Assembly: GCA_028023455.1 (NCBI GenBank)
Contig: JAQFVV010006648.1
Coordinates: 62,001-126,000, forward strand
DNA: 64,000 bases
Reading direction: 5' to 3'
DNA from: Epiperipatus broadwayi
Taxonomy: Eukaryota; Onychophora; Udeonychophora; Euonychophora; Peripatidae
In this document: positions 13,614 to 23,257 of the stretch, piece by piece
Numbering within the stretch: position 1 is the first letter of the stretch
Layout: each line of letters opens with the position of its first letter
Made by a program: the position numbers and the translations under genes
Notes under the pieces: generated by a model
Databases searched by the model: none
What the model was told of the DNA's origin: nothing
Seen by the model: only the letters and a program-made list of their open reading frames with translations

Positions 13614-13680
13614 ATAAATAAAATATAGAGTGTATAATATATATAGAGTGATCAAATCACTCACAAAAATAACTAACAAT
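13380..13680. repeat. AT microsatellite and degenerate tataaagtgtataata minisatellite
   Basis: The stretch 13400-13660 is built of loose repeats of 'aaaatataaagtgtataata', with a pure (AT)n run around 13566-13606. The 60-codon and 127-codon minus-strand frames here are artefacts of this simple repeat and overlap the end of the real ORF. Confidence 0.8.
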
Positions 13681-14829
13681 TTAAATAGGATCTGGGGGTT
13701 GTTTAAGGAGTAACTCCACGCCGGGGTTGAAACAACATCCCAATAGATCATCATCATCTTCATCAGATGTCCAACCGTCTTCATCATCATCGATTATCCA
13801 TTCATAGCTTTCATTTTTGTCTTTCAACCTCACAGGAGATCGCTTAGGGTGCATTGTCAAACTTCGTATCTCATGCAGCTCGAGATTCTTTTCTTCCGTA
13901 AGTGCTTTTCCCCATTCCTTGCTTTGACTTTGCGTCATTTGGGATTTGTTCTTTTCCAACCTAATTTGTTCTTCATATGGAGAAAACGTGTTATTTTCAT
14001 AATTAAGCTGGTACTTATGCTCGCTTAAAAAGTCATTTCCTTTGATTTTGGTATTTTCCTGATCGACTTTGGCTTCCCCCTCTGTAAAATTATTTTCAGT
14101 ATCATCTTCAGTCTGGCCAATAACTTGCACTATCTCATGTCTATTAAGTCTTTTATCTTGGTAATCACTAGCACAGTTGCTTTCCTTTTCTGTCTCTTCT
14201 TTCATTTCTGCTACATCTCTCAATTCTGGAATACATGCTGTGATAATGTTTTCTTCTTTGTCGGCTATTTGACTTCTTTGTAGCAGGTTTTCTTTTATTT
14301 CATATATTTCCTCTCTGATCTCCCTTTGGGCTTCTTCATACTCTTGCACTTTACTGTTAAATTCTGCCCCTACTTTAAAGACCCTTTCTTTCAAACCCTT
14401 TTCTTGACATTCTACTTGTTCAACTAAAGCCTTCACTTCTTCTTTAATCACAACAAATTCCTTTCTATTCTCTTCTTGGTTTTTATGTAACATTTCTTTA
14501 AATTCTCCCCTCATTTCTTCAGATTTCTGCTGGCAGCTGGTTGACAATTCCTGTAGACCTTGGCACAACATTTCTTCCAGCCTTTTATCTCTGTCTGCCA
14601 TCTCTTGTCTAATATCTCTGCTAAGGTTTTCAAATCTTTGTGACATTTTCTGATCTCTTTCCTCCATTTTCTGATCCATTTTCTCTGCATCCTGTCTAAG
14701 CTGTCTCAGCAACCAATTCAAGTCCCAGCCTTCCTGTTTAATCTCCTTTATCGGTATCTGTTCCGATATTTCTGTAACTAAATTCTCTGGCATAGCTATA
14801 GTTTTTGTTATCTTGTACAATCCTTTCAA
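13681..14829 (-). CDS. Coiled-coil, Gag-like protein of the inner LTR element (382 aa)
   Basis: This is the longest and least AT-biased open frame in the window, intact from ATG to stop. The first Met (14829) gives MKGLYKITKT. A second Met at residue 13 (MPENLV, position 14793) is also a possible start. Residues about 35-190 are a highly charged heptad-like coiled coil rich in Glu, Lys, Gln and Met. Residues 190-330 are polar and acidic. The C-terminus has an acidic cluster (DDDEDGWTSDEDDDD) followed by LLGCCFNPGVELLLKQPPDPI. There is no CCHC knuckle and no catalytic domain. Its place between two LTR copies, in the orientation of the likely primer-binding site, suggests a structural Gag-like product. 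Such N-terminal coiled coils occur in invertebrate Ty3/gypsy Gag proteins. The assignment rests on context, not on a recognised domain. Confidence 0.6.
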   Translation of the reverse strand: MKGLYKITKTIAMPENLVTEISEQIPIKEIKQEGWDLNWLLRQLRQDAEKMDQKMEERDQKMSQRFENLSRDIRQEMADRDKRLEEMLCQGLQELSTSCQQKSEEMRGEFKEMLHKNQEENRKEFVVIKEEVKALVEQVECQEKGLKERVFKVGAEFNSKVQEYEEAQREIREEIYEIKENLLQRSQIADKEENIITACIPELRDVAEMKEETEKESNCASDYQDKRLNRHEIVQVIGQTEDDTENNFTEGEAKVDQENTKIKGNDFLSEHKYQLNYENNTFSPYEEQIRLEKNKSQMTQSQSKEWGKALTEEKNLELHEIRSLTMHPKRSPVRLKDKNESYEWIIDDDEDGWTSDEDDDDLLGCCFNPGVELLLKQPPDPI

Positions 14830-15806
14830 AATTATTATTATTATGTACCTAATAAATATTTGATTTTTAAAACTTTTATACTTTTAATACGGCTGTTTGC
14901 TGCTCTCCCCCTTCAAGAACGACTCGTTGACTTCCATCCCAATTCTATGCCTAACTCACTAATATATCTATAAGCCCACACCATTTTGATGCCCATCCAA
15001 CATATAATCAATTAAAAAAAAAATTCGTGTCCCTACTTTTTATTTTATAAAATATACGAAATTCTTTTTTTATTTAAAAAAAAATCCCTTCTTTTTTTCT
15101 AGCTTTAATAAAATATACGAAAAATTTAAAAAAAATTTTTTTTTTTTTTCGTCTATATTTCTAAAGTATAACACATATTTTAATATTAAAGATGACTTAA
15201 TAAAAATTTAACTCACCCCCGCTCTCTTCTTCCAGCTGTTTTTTTATATATATATATACACATATATACTTAAATAGTTTTATGACCTAATTCCGTTTGG
15301 CCCGTCTGCACCAATTTCAAACCTTTTAACTTTTGGTTAATTTGACGTTACTTATATATATATTTCTTACTCATTTTAAACCACTCCAATTCATAAAAAT
15401 ACTTTGATAAAACAACGAGACCCCCCCTTTCTTTTAATCTAAATTTCTTTTCTCTGCTCCCTAATGACAAATTTATATGAGGATGATTTATAACTTGATC
15501 AATCATCCTCGGGCGCCAGTCACTAGTGAACAGGAAAGACAAAAAATAAATTTAATAAAATTTTTTTGCTATATACACACAAAAGTCCATAACTCAAGGT
15601 ATGTAGGTGTTTACATCGAAGCCTCACTTGGTTGTCCAAACGCGGAAAAAAAAATCTTACATATATACATTATTCAAAAAAAATTTGACTCAAAATCATT
15701 AATTTTGACCAAAAGAATTATATATATACTCCATAATCTCTTCAGAGGTGGAAATGAGTTACAAGCCCCACGATTTGGGTGTCCAAATGCGGAAAAAAAA
15801 AACCTA
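14830..15806 (-). other. Leader of the inner LTR element
   Basis: This is about 980 bp between the presumed 5' LTR (copy B) and the ORF. Two similar stretches lie near 15605-15650 and 15752-15800. Both read, on the minus strand, 'tttccgc(a/g)tttggaca(c/a)ccaa(a/g)t' and then diverge. The rest is AT-rich with homopolymer runs and no ORF of interest. Confidence 0.5.
15765..15785 (-). promoter_or_regulatory. Possible primer-binding site of the inner LTR element
   Basis: On the minus strand, about 21 bp downstream of the end of LTR copy B, lies TGGACACCCAAATCGTGGGG. It resembles the common lysine-tRNA primer-binding motif TGGCGCCCAACGTGGGG with small insertions. It supports a minus-strand orientation for the inner element, but the match is imperfect. 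Confidence 0.4.
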
Positions 15807-16992
15807 TGTGCCAGTCAAAACATACTTATCCATCTAACACGAGCTGGAACGAAGGTGAGTTCTTTGGCGGCTTATGGCATGTTCTTATTTAGTTGCGAGA
15901 TGATTTAAAATGGTGTTGGAACGAAGGCAAGTTCTTTTAGCGGCTTATGACATCTTTTATTTGGTGTGGTTGTTGCTTCGGCATTTGATGGATTGAACTC
16001 GGCGTTCCATCACGGGAATTGCAGCAATTCTTGCCTGACTTTAGCCAGACATGGTAAAATTAAACAATTTTGACTTCTGATATTAACAGCTATTCAACAG
16101 CAAGATGGAGTCTATCTTCCCACTTAAAATAAGGCCTATTTATCCATTTCCACTAAACCTTAACACCTTTTTGGAATTTCGTTTGCCTCGGGACCAATTG
16201 ACTTTTAATTAAATAAAATAATATAATTCAATTTCTGCAACAGATAATGTCTCCAAGGTGTTATATTTAATTTCCTTTAAAAAATTATTAAAACATATAA
16301 ATTATATAATTTGATTCAGTTTCATTAATTAAATTCCTTTTTAGGTGTTATAGAATGTTAAGGCCTAGCAGAAAGAATGGTATTCTGATTTAATGATAAA
16401 GTCTTTTGTGCAAACAAAAATCAATCAGTAAACTAGATTTTACTTTTTACCCGGGTGCGTCACTAATTGATTTCTTGTTTACACCAAATTCTCATTTTTA
16501 ATTACAAACGGGTGATTTTTATTTTGCTGAAATAAATAACTTTTAACATATTTGTTCTTACAATATTATTTGTTTATTTAAAAAAAAGCAAATTTAAAGA
16601 AAATACTTTAGTTTCAATTATATATGTAAAACATTAAATCAGAAAACCGTTAAATATAATTTAAATAAAATGTTTTACAGGATCTTTATTTAAACTTAAA
16701 TATATATATATATATACAAATCATTTTGCCGTTATTCCAAGGTTTAAATTATCCATCCACATACAAATATTATAGCGAATATAATTAAAAATTGACTGAA
16801 AATTTATAAAACATTTTATAATAATTTATGAGCATTTTTCCGCTATAATTTTATCAAACCTGTCTAATTCTAGCGTGTTTTCGTAAGTAAATGGATGGTG
16901 CCATTCAAGTGGCCATTGTAGCAAAGTTTTCCCGCTCGACTTATATATTACATTTTTACATTTAAAATAGGTTCGAAATTAGTTCAGATGAG
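15807..16992 (-). repeat. Inner-element LTR, copy B (3'-truncated on the plus strand)
   Basis: Copy B is nearly identical to copy A from TGTGCCAGTC to ...gttcagatgag, then stops about 100 bp short of the LTR end. Differences from A are mostly C/T and G/A changes at CpG sites. In the orientation of the ORF it is the 5' LTR with its first ~100 bp missing. Confidence 0.8.
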
Positions 16993-17002
16993 AAAAACCT
17001 AT

Positions 17003-17172
17003 GTGCTAGTCAAAACATGCTTATCCATCTAACACGAGCTGGAACTCACAAAATGTACTTCAAACCCAGTCAAGCCTGAGATTTAGGTCAGGGACCAGCC
17101 TGGATTCGAACCCACTCTCCAAGCACCAGATCTAACACCCAATGGATAACATAACAATGGTAGCACACGAGA
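17003..17172 (-). mobile_element. tRNA-derived SINE, family 2 (minus strand)
   Basis: Read on the minus strand it has a tRNA-like head with a clear B box (gtgggttcgaatccaggct), a body (ctgacctaaatctcaggc...gggtttgaagtacattttgtgag) and a tail ending ...gatggataagcatgttttgactagcaca. A second copy is at 32632-32804. The last 44 bp of the tail are the same as the terminal 44 bp of the inner-element LTR (43 of 44 positions shared with 11896-11939), so tail and LTR end share an origin. Confidence 0.75.
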
Positions 17173-18164
17173 TTTAATTCTTCATCTGGCCTACTAGCAA
17201 ATCAGAGAAAACAATAAGACTCATGGACTTAAACATACATATAAACAAGGTAAATACTAGACATTCCACGGATAAAATCTAACATATTTAAATAATAGGG
17301 GCTTTACTAATGAATACTTATGGGCAATTAGTGAATTGGATTGATTTAATAATGAGACAGAAACTGATATATGATGAATTAAAATATATTTATTGACAAT
17401 TGTTGTTGGCAAATGCACACAGGCATTTCATTTATAAAGTAACATTATCTAGACTATTTGAACAATAATTGATGTTGGCAAATAGGTTTGTGGCTATGAT
17501 TCAATGGAGCCAAATATCCTGCTATACAACTAATCACTACATTAACTTATTTGTTATGTCCTTTTATAATCAGTTCGAGTGGCTCTTTTACGTAAAATCA
17601 AACCAAGTCTGGAGTGAAACTTAATACATCTGACTATAATCAATTTATATATTAACTATGGGCTTATAAAGCATCCCAGATAGCTTAAGATCGAACGGGT
17701 TTTCAAGAATGCTTCGGTTCAATGCCGAAGATTGCATATTAGGGAGGAAAGAGTTGCCTATAACGATTTTACTAATATGCTAGGCACAAGTAAAGTATAA
17801 TAATAAAGTGGCTCTGTGGATGGAAGAATAGTTTTAGGGTTTTTGTGACAAACAACGGTTTACCCAATAACCGGTCATCATACTGCTAATGGGGAACCTT
17901 TATTTGGTTCAGAGGCGGGGGACTTATGTGCTAATCTGGCCCGTAGCTCAGACTTTGCTACTGCACTACCCTATAAGAGAAGATGGGCTGGACTTACCGT
18001 GGCTCCATCTTATATATATATCAAAAAGAACAGCACAACGAGAAAATATTAATAAATCCCACATCCGCCAAGCCGAAGGATATTATAAATTAAAGATCAT
18101 ATATTAAATGAACACTAGATCATCAGCTTGATCAAAAGAGCCAACTCTTCTGTAGCATGAGAAA
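17173..18164. other. Unassigned part of the inner complex
   Basis: This lies between SINE family 2 and the tandem duplication. The 72-codon frame at 17889-18107 has no recognisable feature. The phrase 'ttgttggcaaat' recurs at about 17403 and 17473. It could be internal sequence of the LTR element or another decayed repeat. Confidence 0.35.
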
Positions 18165-18300
18165 TACGATATGCTACTGACAGGAATATATAGATACAAA
18201 CTTTACTTTAACCCGTTCAATCTCTTTAGTTATACGATATGCTACTGACAGGAATATATAGATACAAACTTTAATTTAACCCGTTCAATCTCTTTAGTTA
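18165..18300. repeat. 68-bp tandem duplication
   Basis: Units 18165-18232 and 18233-18300 (tacgatatgctactgacagg...) differ at a single position (ctttactttaa versus ctttaatttaa), so the duplication is recent. Confidence 0.9.
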
Positions 18301-18962
18301 TCTATAACTACTAAACTTTTAAAAAGGAGGAAAAGTATATTTAATAAGGGACTTACGAATACTTTACTAAAAAATATACTTATGATTGCACTCCAGGCTA
18401 GTTTAATCTTTAGTAATATAATAATTAAAGGTTGAAAAGCCACATTTTATATTTATATTAATTAATTTATTAAATGACAAAATATGAATTTGGGTTTCGA
18501 AACAGCGCACGAAATGACGCTATATAAATAATAATACGGAGATTTTAAATGATATCTTTTTAAAAAAACATATTGGTAATTAAGTGCACGCTGTTTTGAA
18601 ACATAGGCATAATTAACACCAATTAAAAATAAGCAAAAGAAAAGCAAAATATAACTGCAGTGATTAAATTATATAGCAAAATATTAATTAACAAAGAAAT
18701 TTAGCAAAAATATTTCATTTATAGATTTCAAATACGATTTAGACAGAGTTTACAATATTGAATTAATAAAGAAATTTGCAAAAGTATTTCATTTTAGAGA
18801 ATTTACAATATTATTTGGAAAATAATTTAGAAAGAAATTACAATAATATGGTTAGCTAACCTGATTTTGAAGAAATAATGATTGTTGTTGAAATTCACAC
18901 AGAGCTCTGCGATTTTAAATAATATTAAAACAGTTCTTCTATAGCTGAACTGGAGATATTTG
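18301..18962. other. AT-rich filler before LTR copy C
   Basis: No gene was seen. A weak internal duplication (taaagaaattt...agcaaaa...tatttcattt) occurs around 18690-18800. Confidence 0.4.
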
Positions 18963-20092
18963 AGCTGGAACGAAGGTGAGTTCTTTTAGCAGCATATGAC
19001 ATCTTTTATTTGGTGTGGTTGTTGCTTCGGCATTTGATGGATTGAACTCGGCGTTCCATCACGGGAATTGCAGCAATTCTTGCCTGACTTTAGCCAGACA
19101 TGGTAAAATTAAACAATTTTGACTTCTGATATTAACAGCTATTCAACAGCAAGATGGAGTCTATCTTTCCGCTTAAAATAAGGCCTATTTATCCATTTCC
19201 ACTAAACCTTAACACCTTTTTGGAATTTCATTTGCCTCGGGACCAATTGACTTTTAATTAAATAAAATAATATAATTCAATTTCTGCAACAGATAACGTC
19301 TCCGAGGTGTTATATTTAATTTCCTTTAAAAAATTATTAAAACATATAAATTATATAATTTGATTCAGTTTCATTAATTAAATTCCTTTTTAGGTGTTAT
19401 AGAATGTTAAGGCCTAGCAGAAAGAACGGTATTCTGATTTAATGATAAAGTCTTTTGTGCAAACAAAAATCAATCAGTAAACTAAATTTTACTTTTTACC
19501 CGGGTGCGTCACTAATTGATTTCTTGTTTACACCAAATTCTCATTTTTAATTACAAATGGATGATTTTTATTTTACTGAAATAAATAACTTTTAACATAT
19601 TTGTTCTTACAATATTATTTGTTTATTAAAAAAAAAGCAAATTTAAAGAAAATACTTTAGTTTCAATTATATATGTAAAACATTAAATCAGAAAACCGTT
19701 AAATATAATTTAAATAAAATGTTTTACAGGATCTTTATTTAAACTTAAATATATATATATACAAATCATTTTGCCATTATTCCAAGGTTTAAATTATCCA
19801 TCCACATACGAATATTATAGCGAATATAATTAAAAATTGACTGAAAATTTATAAAACATTTTATAATAATTTATGAGCATTTCTCCGCTATAATTTTATC
19901 AAACCTGTCTAATTATAGCGTGTTTTCGTAAGTAAATGGATGATGCCATTCAAGCGGCCATTGTAGCAAAGTTTTCCCGCTCGACATATATATATTACAT
20001 TTTTACATTTAAAATAGGTTCGAAATTAGTTCAGACGAGTAGGTCATTAGGTTGATGGTGAAACGGAAAGAGATTGGAAGGTTTACATTTCA
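18963..20092 (-). repeat. Inner-element LTR, copy C
   Basis: Copy C matches copy A from gagctggaacgaagg to the CA end at 20091-20092, where outer-LTR sequence resumes after an AT run. It lacks the first ~43 bp of the LTR and one of the two similar ~70-bp segments present in A and B. Confidence 0.8.
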
Positions 20093-20316
20093 ATATATAT
20101 ATATTCCCAGGGTTTGAATGACCAAGAATGATAATCCGTTCTTCCAAGTAATGCATTAGAGAGTTATTTATTTGAGAATATGTTTTGGTCATTCTCCTGT
20201 TCTTAACCAAATGTATATCTACTTCTAAAAGTAATAAAATATGGGTGTAGAGATTAATTATGTATATATTGGTTAACACCCCATAGGACTCTGATCAGAA
20301 AAGTTTATATGGATAC
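20093..20316 (+). repeat. Left LTR of the outer element, second part
   Basis: This aligns with about 25275-25462 in the right LTR, sharing ggtttgaatgac, gcattagagagttattt, tggtcattct, ctgttctta and ttggttaacaccccatag. Together with 10545-11895 it rebuilds the left LTR after removal of the inner element. Confidence 0.8.
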
Positions 20317-20346
20317 ACTTATCAGGACAAAACATGTTTAGTTCAA

Positions 20347-20364
20347 TGGCTCCCAACATGGGGA
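20347..20364 (+). promoter_or_regulatory. Primer-binding site of the outer LTR element
   Basis: TGGCTCCCAACATGGGGA lies about 30 bp past the end of the left LTR. It differs from the lysine-tRNA primer-binding motif TGGCGCCCAACGTGGGG at two positions, one of them a CpG-decay type change. It fixes the plus-strand orientation of the outer element and agrees with the gag direction. Confidence 0.7.
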
Positions 20365-20740
20365 TAGGAAAATAAAAAGCCCATAATCTGAGATAAGTTA
20401 CAATAGAAGTCAGTAAAATAAAAAGGGAGATTTTTCTTATATAATGATTTTCTGTTCACTCACCTCATATGTATAATTAAATAATAAGGTATAGGTATAG
20501 GCAGAAAAGTGGCAAGATTAGGATATCAAAGAGTAAATGAGGCAATAGGAGGAACAGGGATCAGTGAATATAGTATTAAATATGAGATAGTAATTGTAAG
20601 AAAGAAAATAAGGTATTATTAAATATTAGGTATTAATTGTGAGAAATAAAATAATGCATTAGTAAATATAATAAATAGCAAGAATTAAAATTGACAAACA
20701 TAGTATTAATTTAAAAAAAAGGAAAATATATTGTTAGTAA

Positions 20741-22110
20741 TTGGAATTAATGGAAAATAGAAAGTATACTATATATATGAAATTAAGAAACAGTAAGATA
20801 ATTATGGGCAATGAAACAATCATCAAAATGGAGGCAAAGCAGAATACTGCTCACTTAGATGCTGGGACACTGAAAGACATTATGAAAGAAATCCAAGTTG
20901 AAATGCTAAATAGAGGGAATTAAATGGTCAATGAAATTAAAAAAGAGCCAAAGAAATAAAGAAAAGTCAACAGTATTTAAGGGAAGAAATGAAAAAAAAT
21001 TGTTCAAGAGATGGCACAAAGATTAGATGAGAGAATAGGTAGCCTTAATTGCAATAGTGAACAAATGGAAATTAATGATCATTAACAGGGCTATAATGGC
21101 AAACATAAGAGTATAGAGAAGCAGATATAGGAGGACATGGATGCACCATCAAGAAGTTAGTAATTTAGCACAATAGATAAAACAGTTAAAAATAAAAGCA
21201 AAGAATGAGAACAGATATGAAAATGAAAACTGACCAGAAAAAATGCACACCCAGCATGGAGAATCAATTTTTGAAAATAAATTTTTTTTATGGAAACACT
21301 GGGGAATCACCAGTGCAGAACCTATGTAGCCTAGAGAGGTATTTTGGAATCAATCCCATGATCAAATAAGTTAAGCTAGCAATAGTTATTAGCCACTTGC
21401 AAGGGGTATCACAAACATGGTAGGATTATTTATTTGAAAACCCAATAACTGTACACAATATAAACAACCATTATGAGATGCTATTGGAACTAGGACTTCC
21501 AAGAAAAAATAAAACATCAGATCTCACAAGAAAAATGTTGACCAGGTGAACCATACATGCCATTCTTCTGAAAACAGCTTGCCAAACTTTTGGCCCTAAC
21601 TATGCGTTTATTATCAGAAAACCAGATTATCAGAATAGTGAGACATTTAAGTCCTGTGGAGCATCTGTTGGTAGGAACCAGGTGTAAGACCATTGAACAA
21701 ATGCCAATTTACTCAGTGCTTTCAATTCCAACAAAACAGGTAATGAAGAGACTGGATTGAAACCCCTCAACAAATTCCTTCCTAGAATGCACAACCAACA
21801 GATAAATGCCACAGAGCTGGATTAAAAAAGAGAGTTATCAACACAATGCTATAAAAAAATAAGATTCACTGGTAGCACTGAGAGAATATGGATAATCCAC
21901 AGATGTAGATGATCCACAGAATAGAAAGCAGTTTAAATATACTGAGAGATAAGAATTAACAGAAGTCACCATCACTAGGAAAAAGATTATAGAGATGGAG
22001 GTTGATCACAAAAATCTGGATAATAAATGGAGAGCTTGGTGCAATTAGCAACAAAGGTGGTCAAGATCCCCATCTTCTGATCCATCATCTAGCTATAAAA
22101 AAGATAGCAA
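20741..22110 (+). pseudogene. Decayed Ty3/gypsy-type Gag of the outer LTR element
   Basis: Plus-strand reading shows a charged coiled-coil-like N-terminal stretch (20741-21210, for example GTLKDIMKEIQVEM and VQEMAQRLDERIGSLN). A capsid-like segment follows at about 21285-21440 (GNTGESPVQNLCSLERYFG, then VKLAIVISHLQGVSQTW). It has the spacing of the retrotransposon Gag domain: aromatic, a helix, then 'HLxGxAxxWW'. Several stops and frameshifts interrupt it, including a stop directly after the conserved Trp. A later stretch (about 21990-22090) is rich in Arg, Ser and Trp, as Gag tails can be. No zinc knuckle remains. It follows the primer-binding site by about 380 bp, the normal gag position. 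Confidence 0.6.
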
Positions 22111-23257
22111 TAACAGTTACTTATGGATGGGTTTAATAGGTACAATTTTTGATTTTCCCCTGAACTTTTAATGATTAATTGCAGATGAGTGAAACAAATA
22201 AGGATAGATGCTTATCATGATAGTAGGACATTACCACAAGTGATTTAAATATTTGAATTGAGATAAATTCACTAAAAGGGATATTTATTGCTGGAGTATA
22301 TTGCTGTACTTTGGTAGGAATTAGGGAGAAGTGGTGATGGCATTAGTGTCATGATGCAATGGGTTCTTGATGCTTCTGGGAATTAAAAATCTCTGCAATG
22401 CACATACGCAAAGTTGAGATTTGAATTTATTTAAGAGTAGCCCCTAAATCTCAAAGGAGCAGAACTGATACAAAATATTTATGGTGATTTTTATGTTGGC
22501 CAAGGATCACTGGCCTCTTAGACTCCTAATGACTAAATAAGCAAGGCTGTATTGTGAAAAATAAACCTGGGTTTATTAATTCCTTCTAAGTTGTAAGGTG
22601 CATAACAGTGCTTAAAGTGAGATAATTTTTCCAGTGTTCATGCTGTGTATTATACTTATGACTAACTGTTTTATCTATCATGGTCTTGGGAGCCATCATT
22701 CATATTTTTTTAATAGATTAGGAAAAAATAAACCTATAAGAAAAAATAAAAATAATAATGATGATAGATTTGGTTTGAACAGAGGCTAAATAGTTTTAAA
22801 GGCAATTATAGGCCAAAACAGCCTCAATATTTTTTGCTTGTAGAGCCATTAAATATGGCAAGCATGACAAAAATAGTTTTTTTTTTTTTTTTTTACAAAA
22901 TCAGTTATAATAAGAAATTAATGTAAATTGTTTAAGAATAAAATCAACCAATTTATCCCAATTTTGATTCTCCATCCAATCAGGGAGGTAATGTACTATT
23001 AACATGGTACAACATGTATTGACATTCAGTAAAAGAAGTGGAGATTGCTGAAAGAAAGATAAAATGTGTACATAAATTATATTTTTTATTATTAATAAGA
23101 GAAATAAATATTCTCTTAACCGCTCAAATATTTTTGTGAAATTAAAAGTATATATTTAATCTAATTATGCGCAATTAACAAAAACTGGAATGTGTTATCT
23201 CTCCAGATAACTCTTGCAAATTAAATATGATTGATTAGAATGTTTAACCACAATAAG
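22111..23257. other. Remnant interior of the outer LTR element
   Basis: No pol domain is recognisable in any frame. A purine-rich stretch at about 23031-23045 (aaagaagtggaga) could be a former polypurine tract, but it is about 210 bp before the point where the right LTR can first be aligned. Confidence 0.4.

Larger units (their letters stand above)
11896..20092 (-). mobile_element. Inner LTR element, complex of three LTR copies with a Gag-like ORF
   Basis: Three copies of a repeat of up to 1233 bp lie at 11896-13128 (A), 15807-16992 (B) and 18963-20092 (C). The full repeat starts TG (TGTGCCAGTC) and ends CA (acatttCA), as LTRs do. A and B enclose one intact minus-strand ORF (13681-14829). 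No reverse transcriptase, protease or integrase region is visible, so it is a non-autonomous or deleted element. B lacks about 100 bp at its right end and C lacks about 43 bp at its left end plus one internal repeat. A and C together define the insertion: A starts and C ends at an AT microsatellite that continues the outer left LTR on both sides. The A-to-C structure probably arose by recombination or a second nested insertion. Confidence 0.7.

Noticed and set aside
13388-13790. Tyr/Ile-rich minus-strand frames of 60 and 127 codons
   Set aside because: They translate the AT microsatellite and overlap the real ORF in another frame.
14100-14135. CTGAAGA ... GAAA inside the Gag-like ORF
   Set aside because: There is no helix II between the blocks. 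It is a coincidence of coding sequence.
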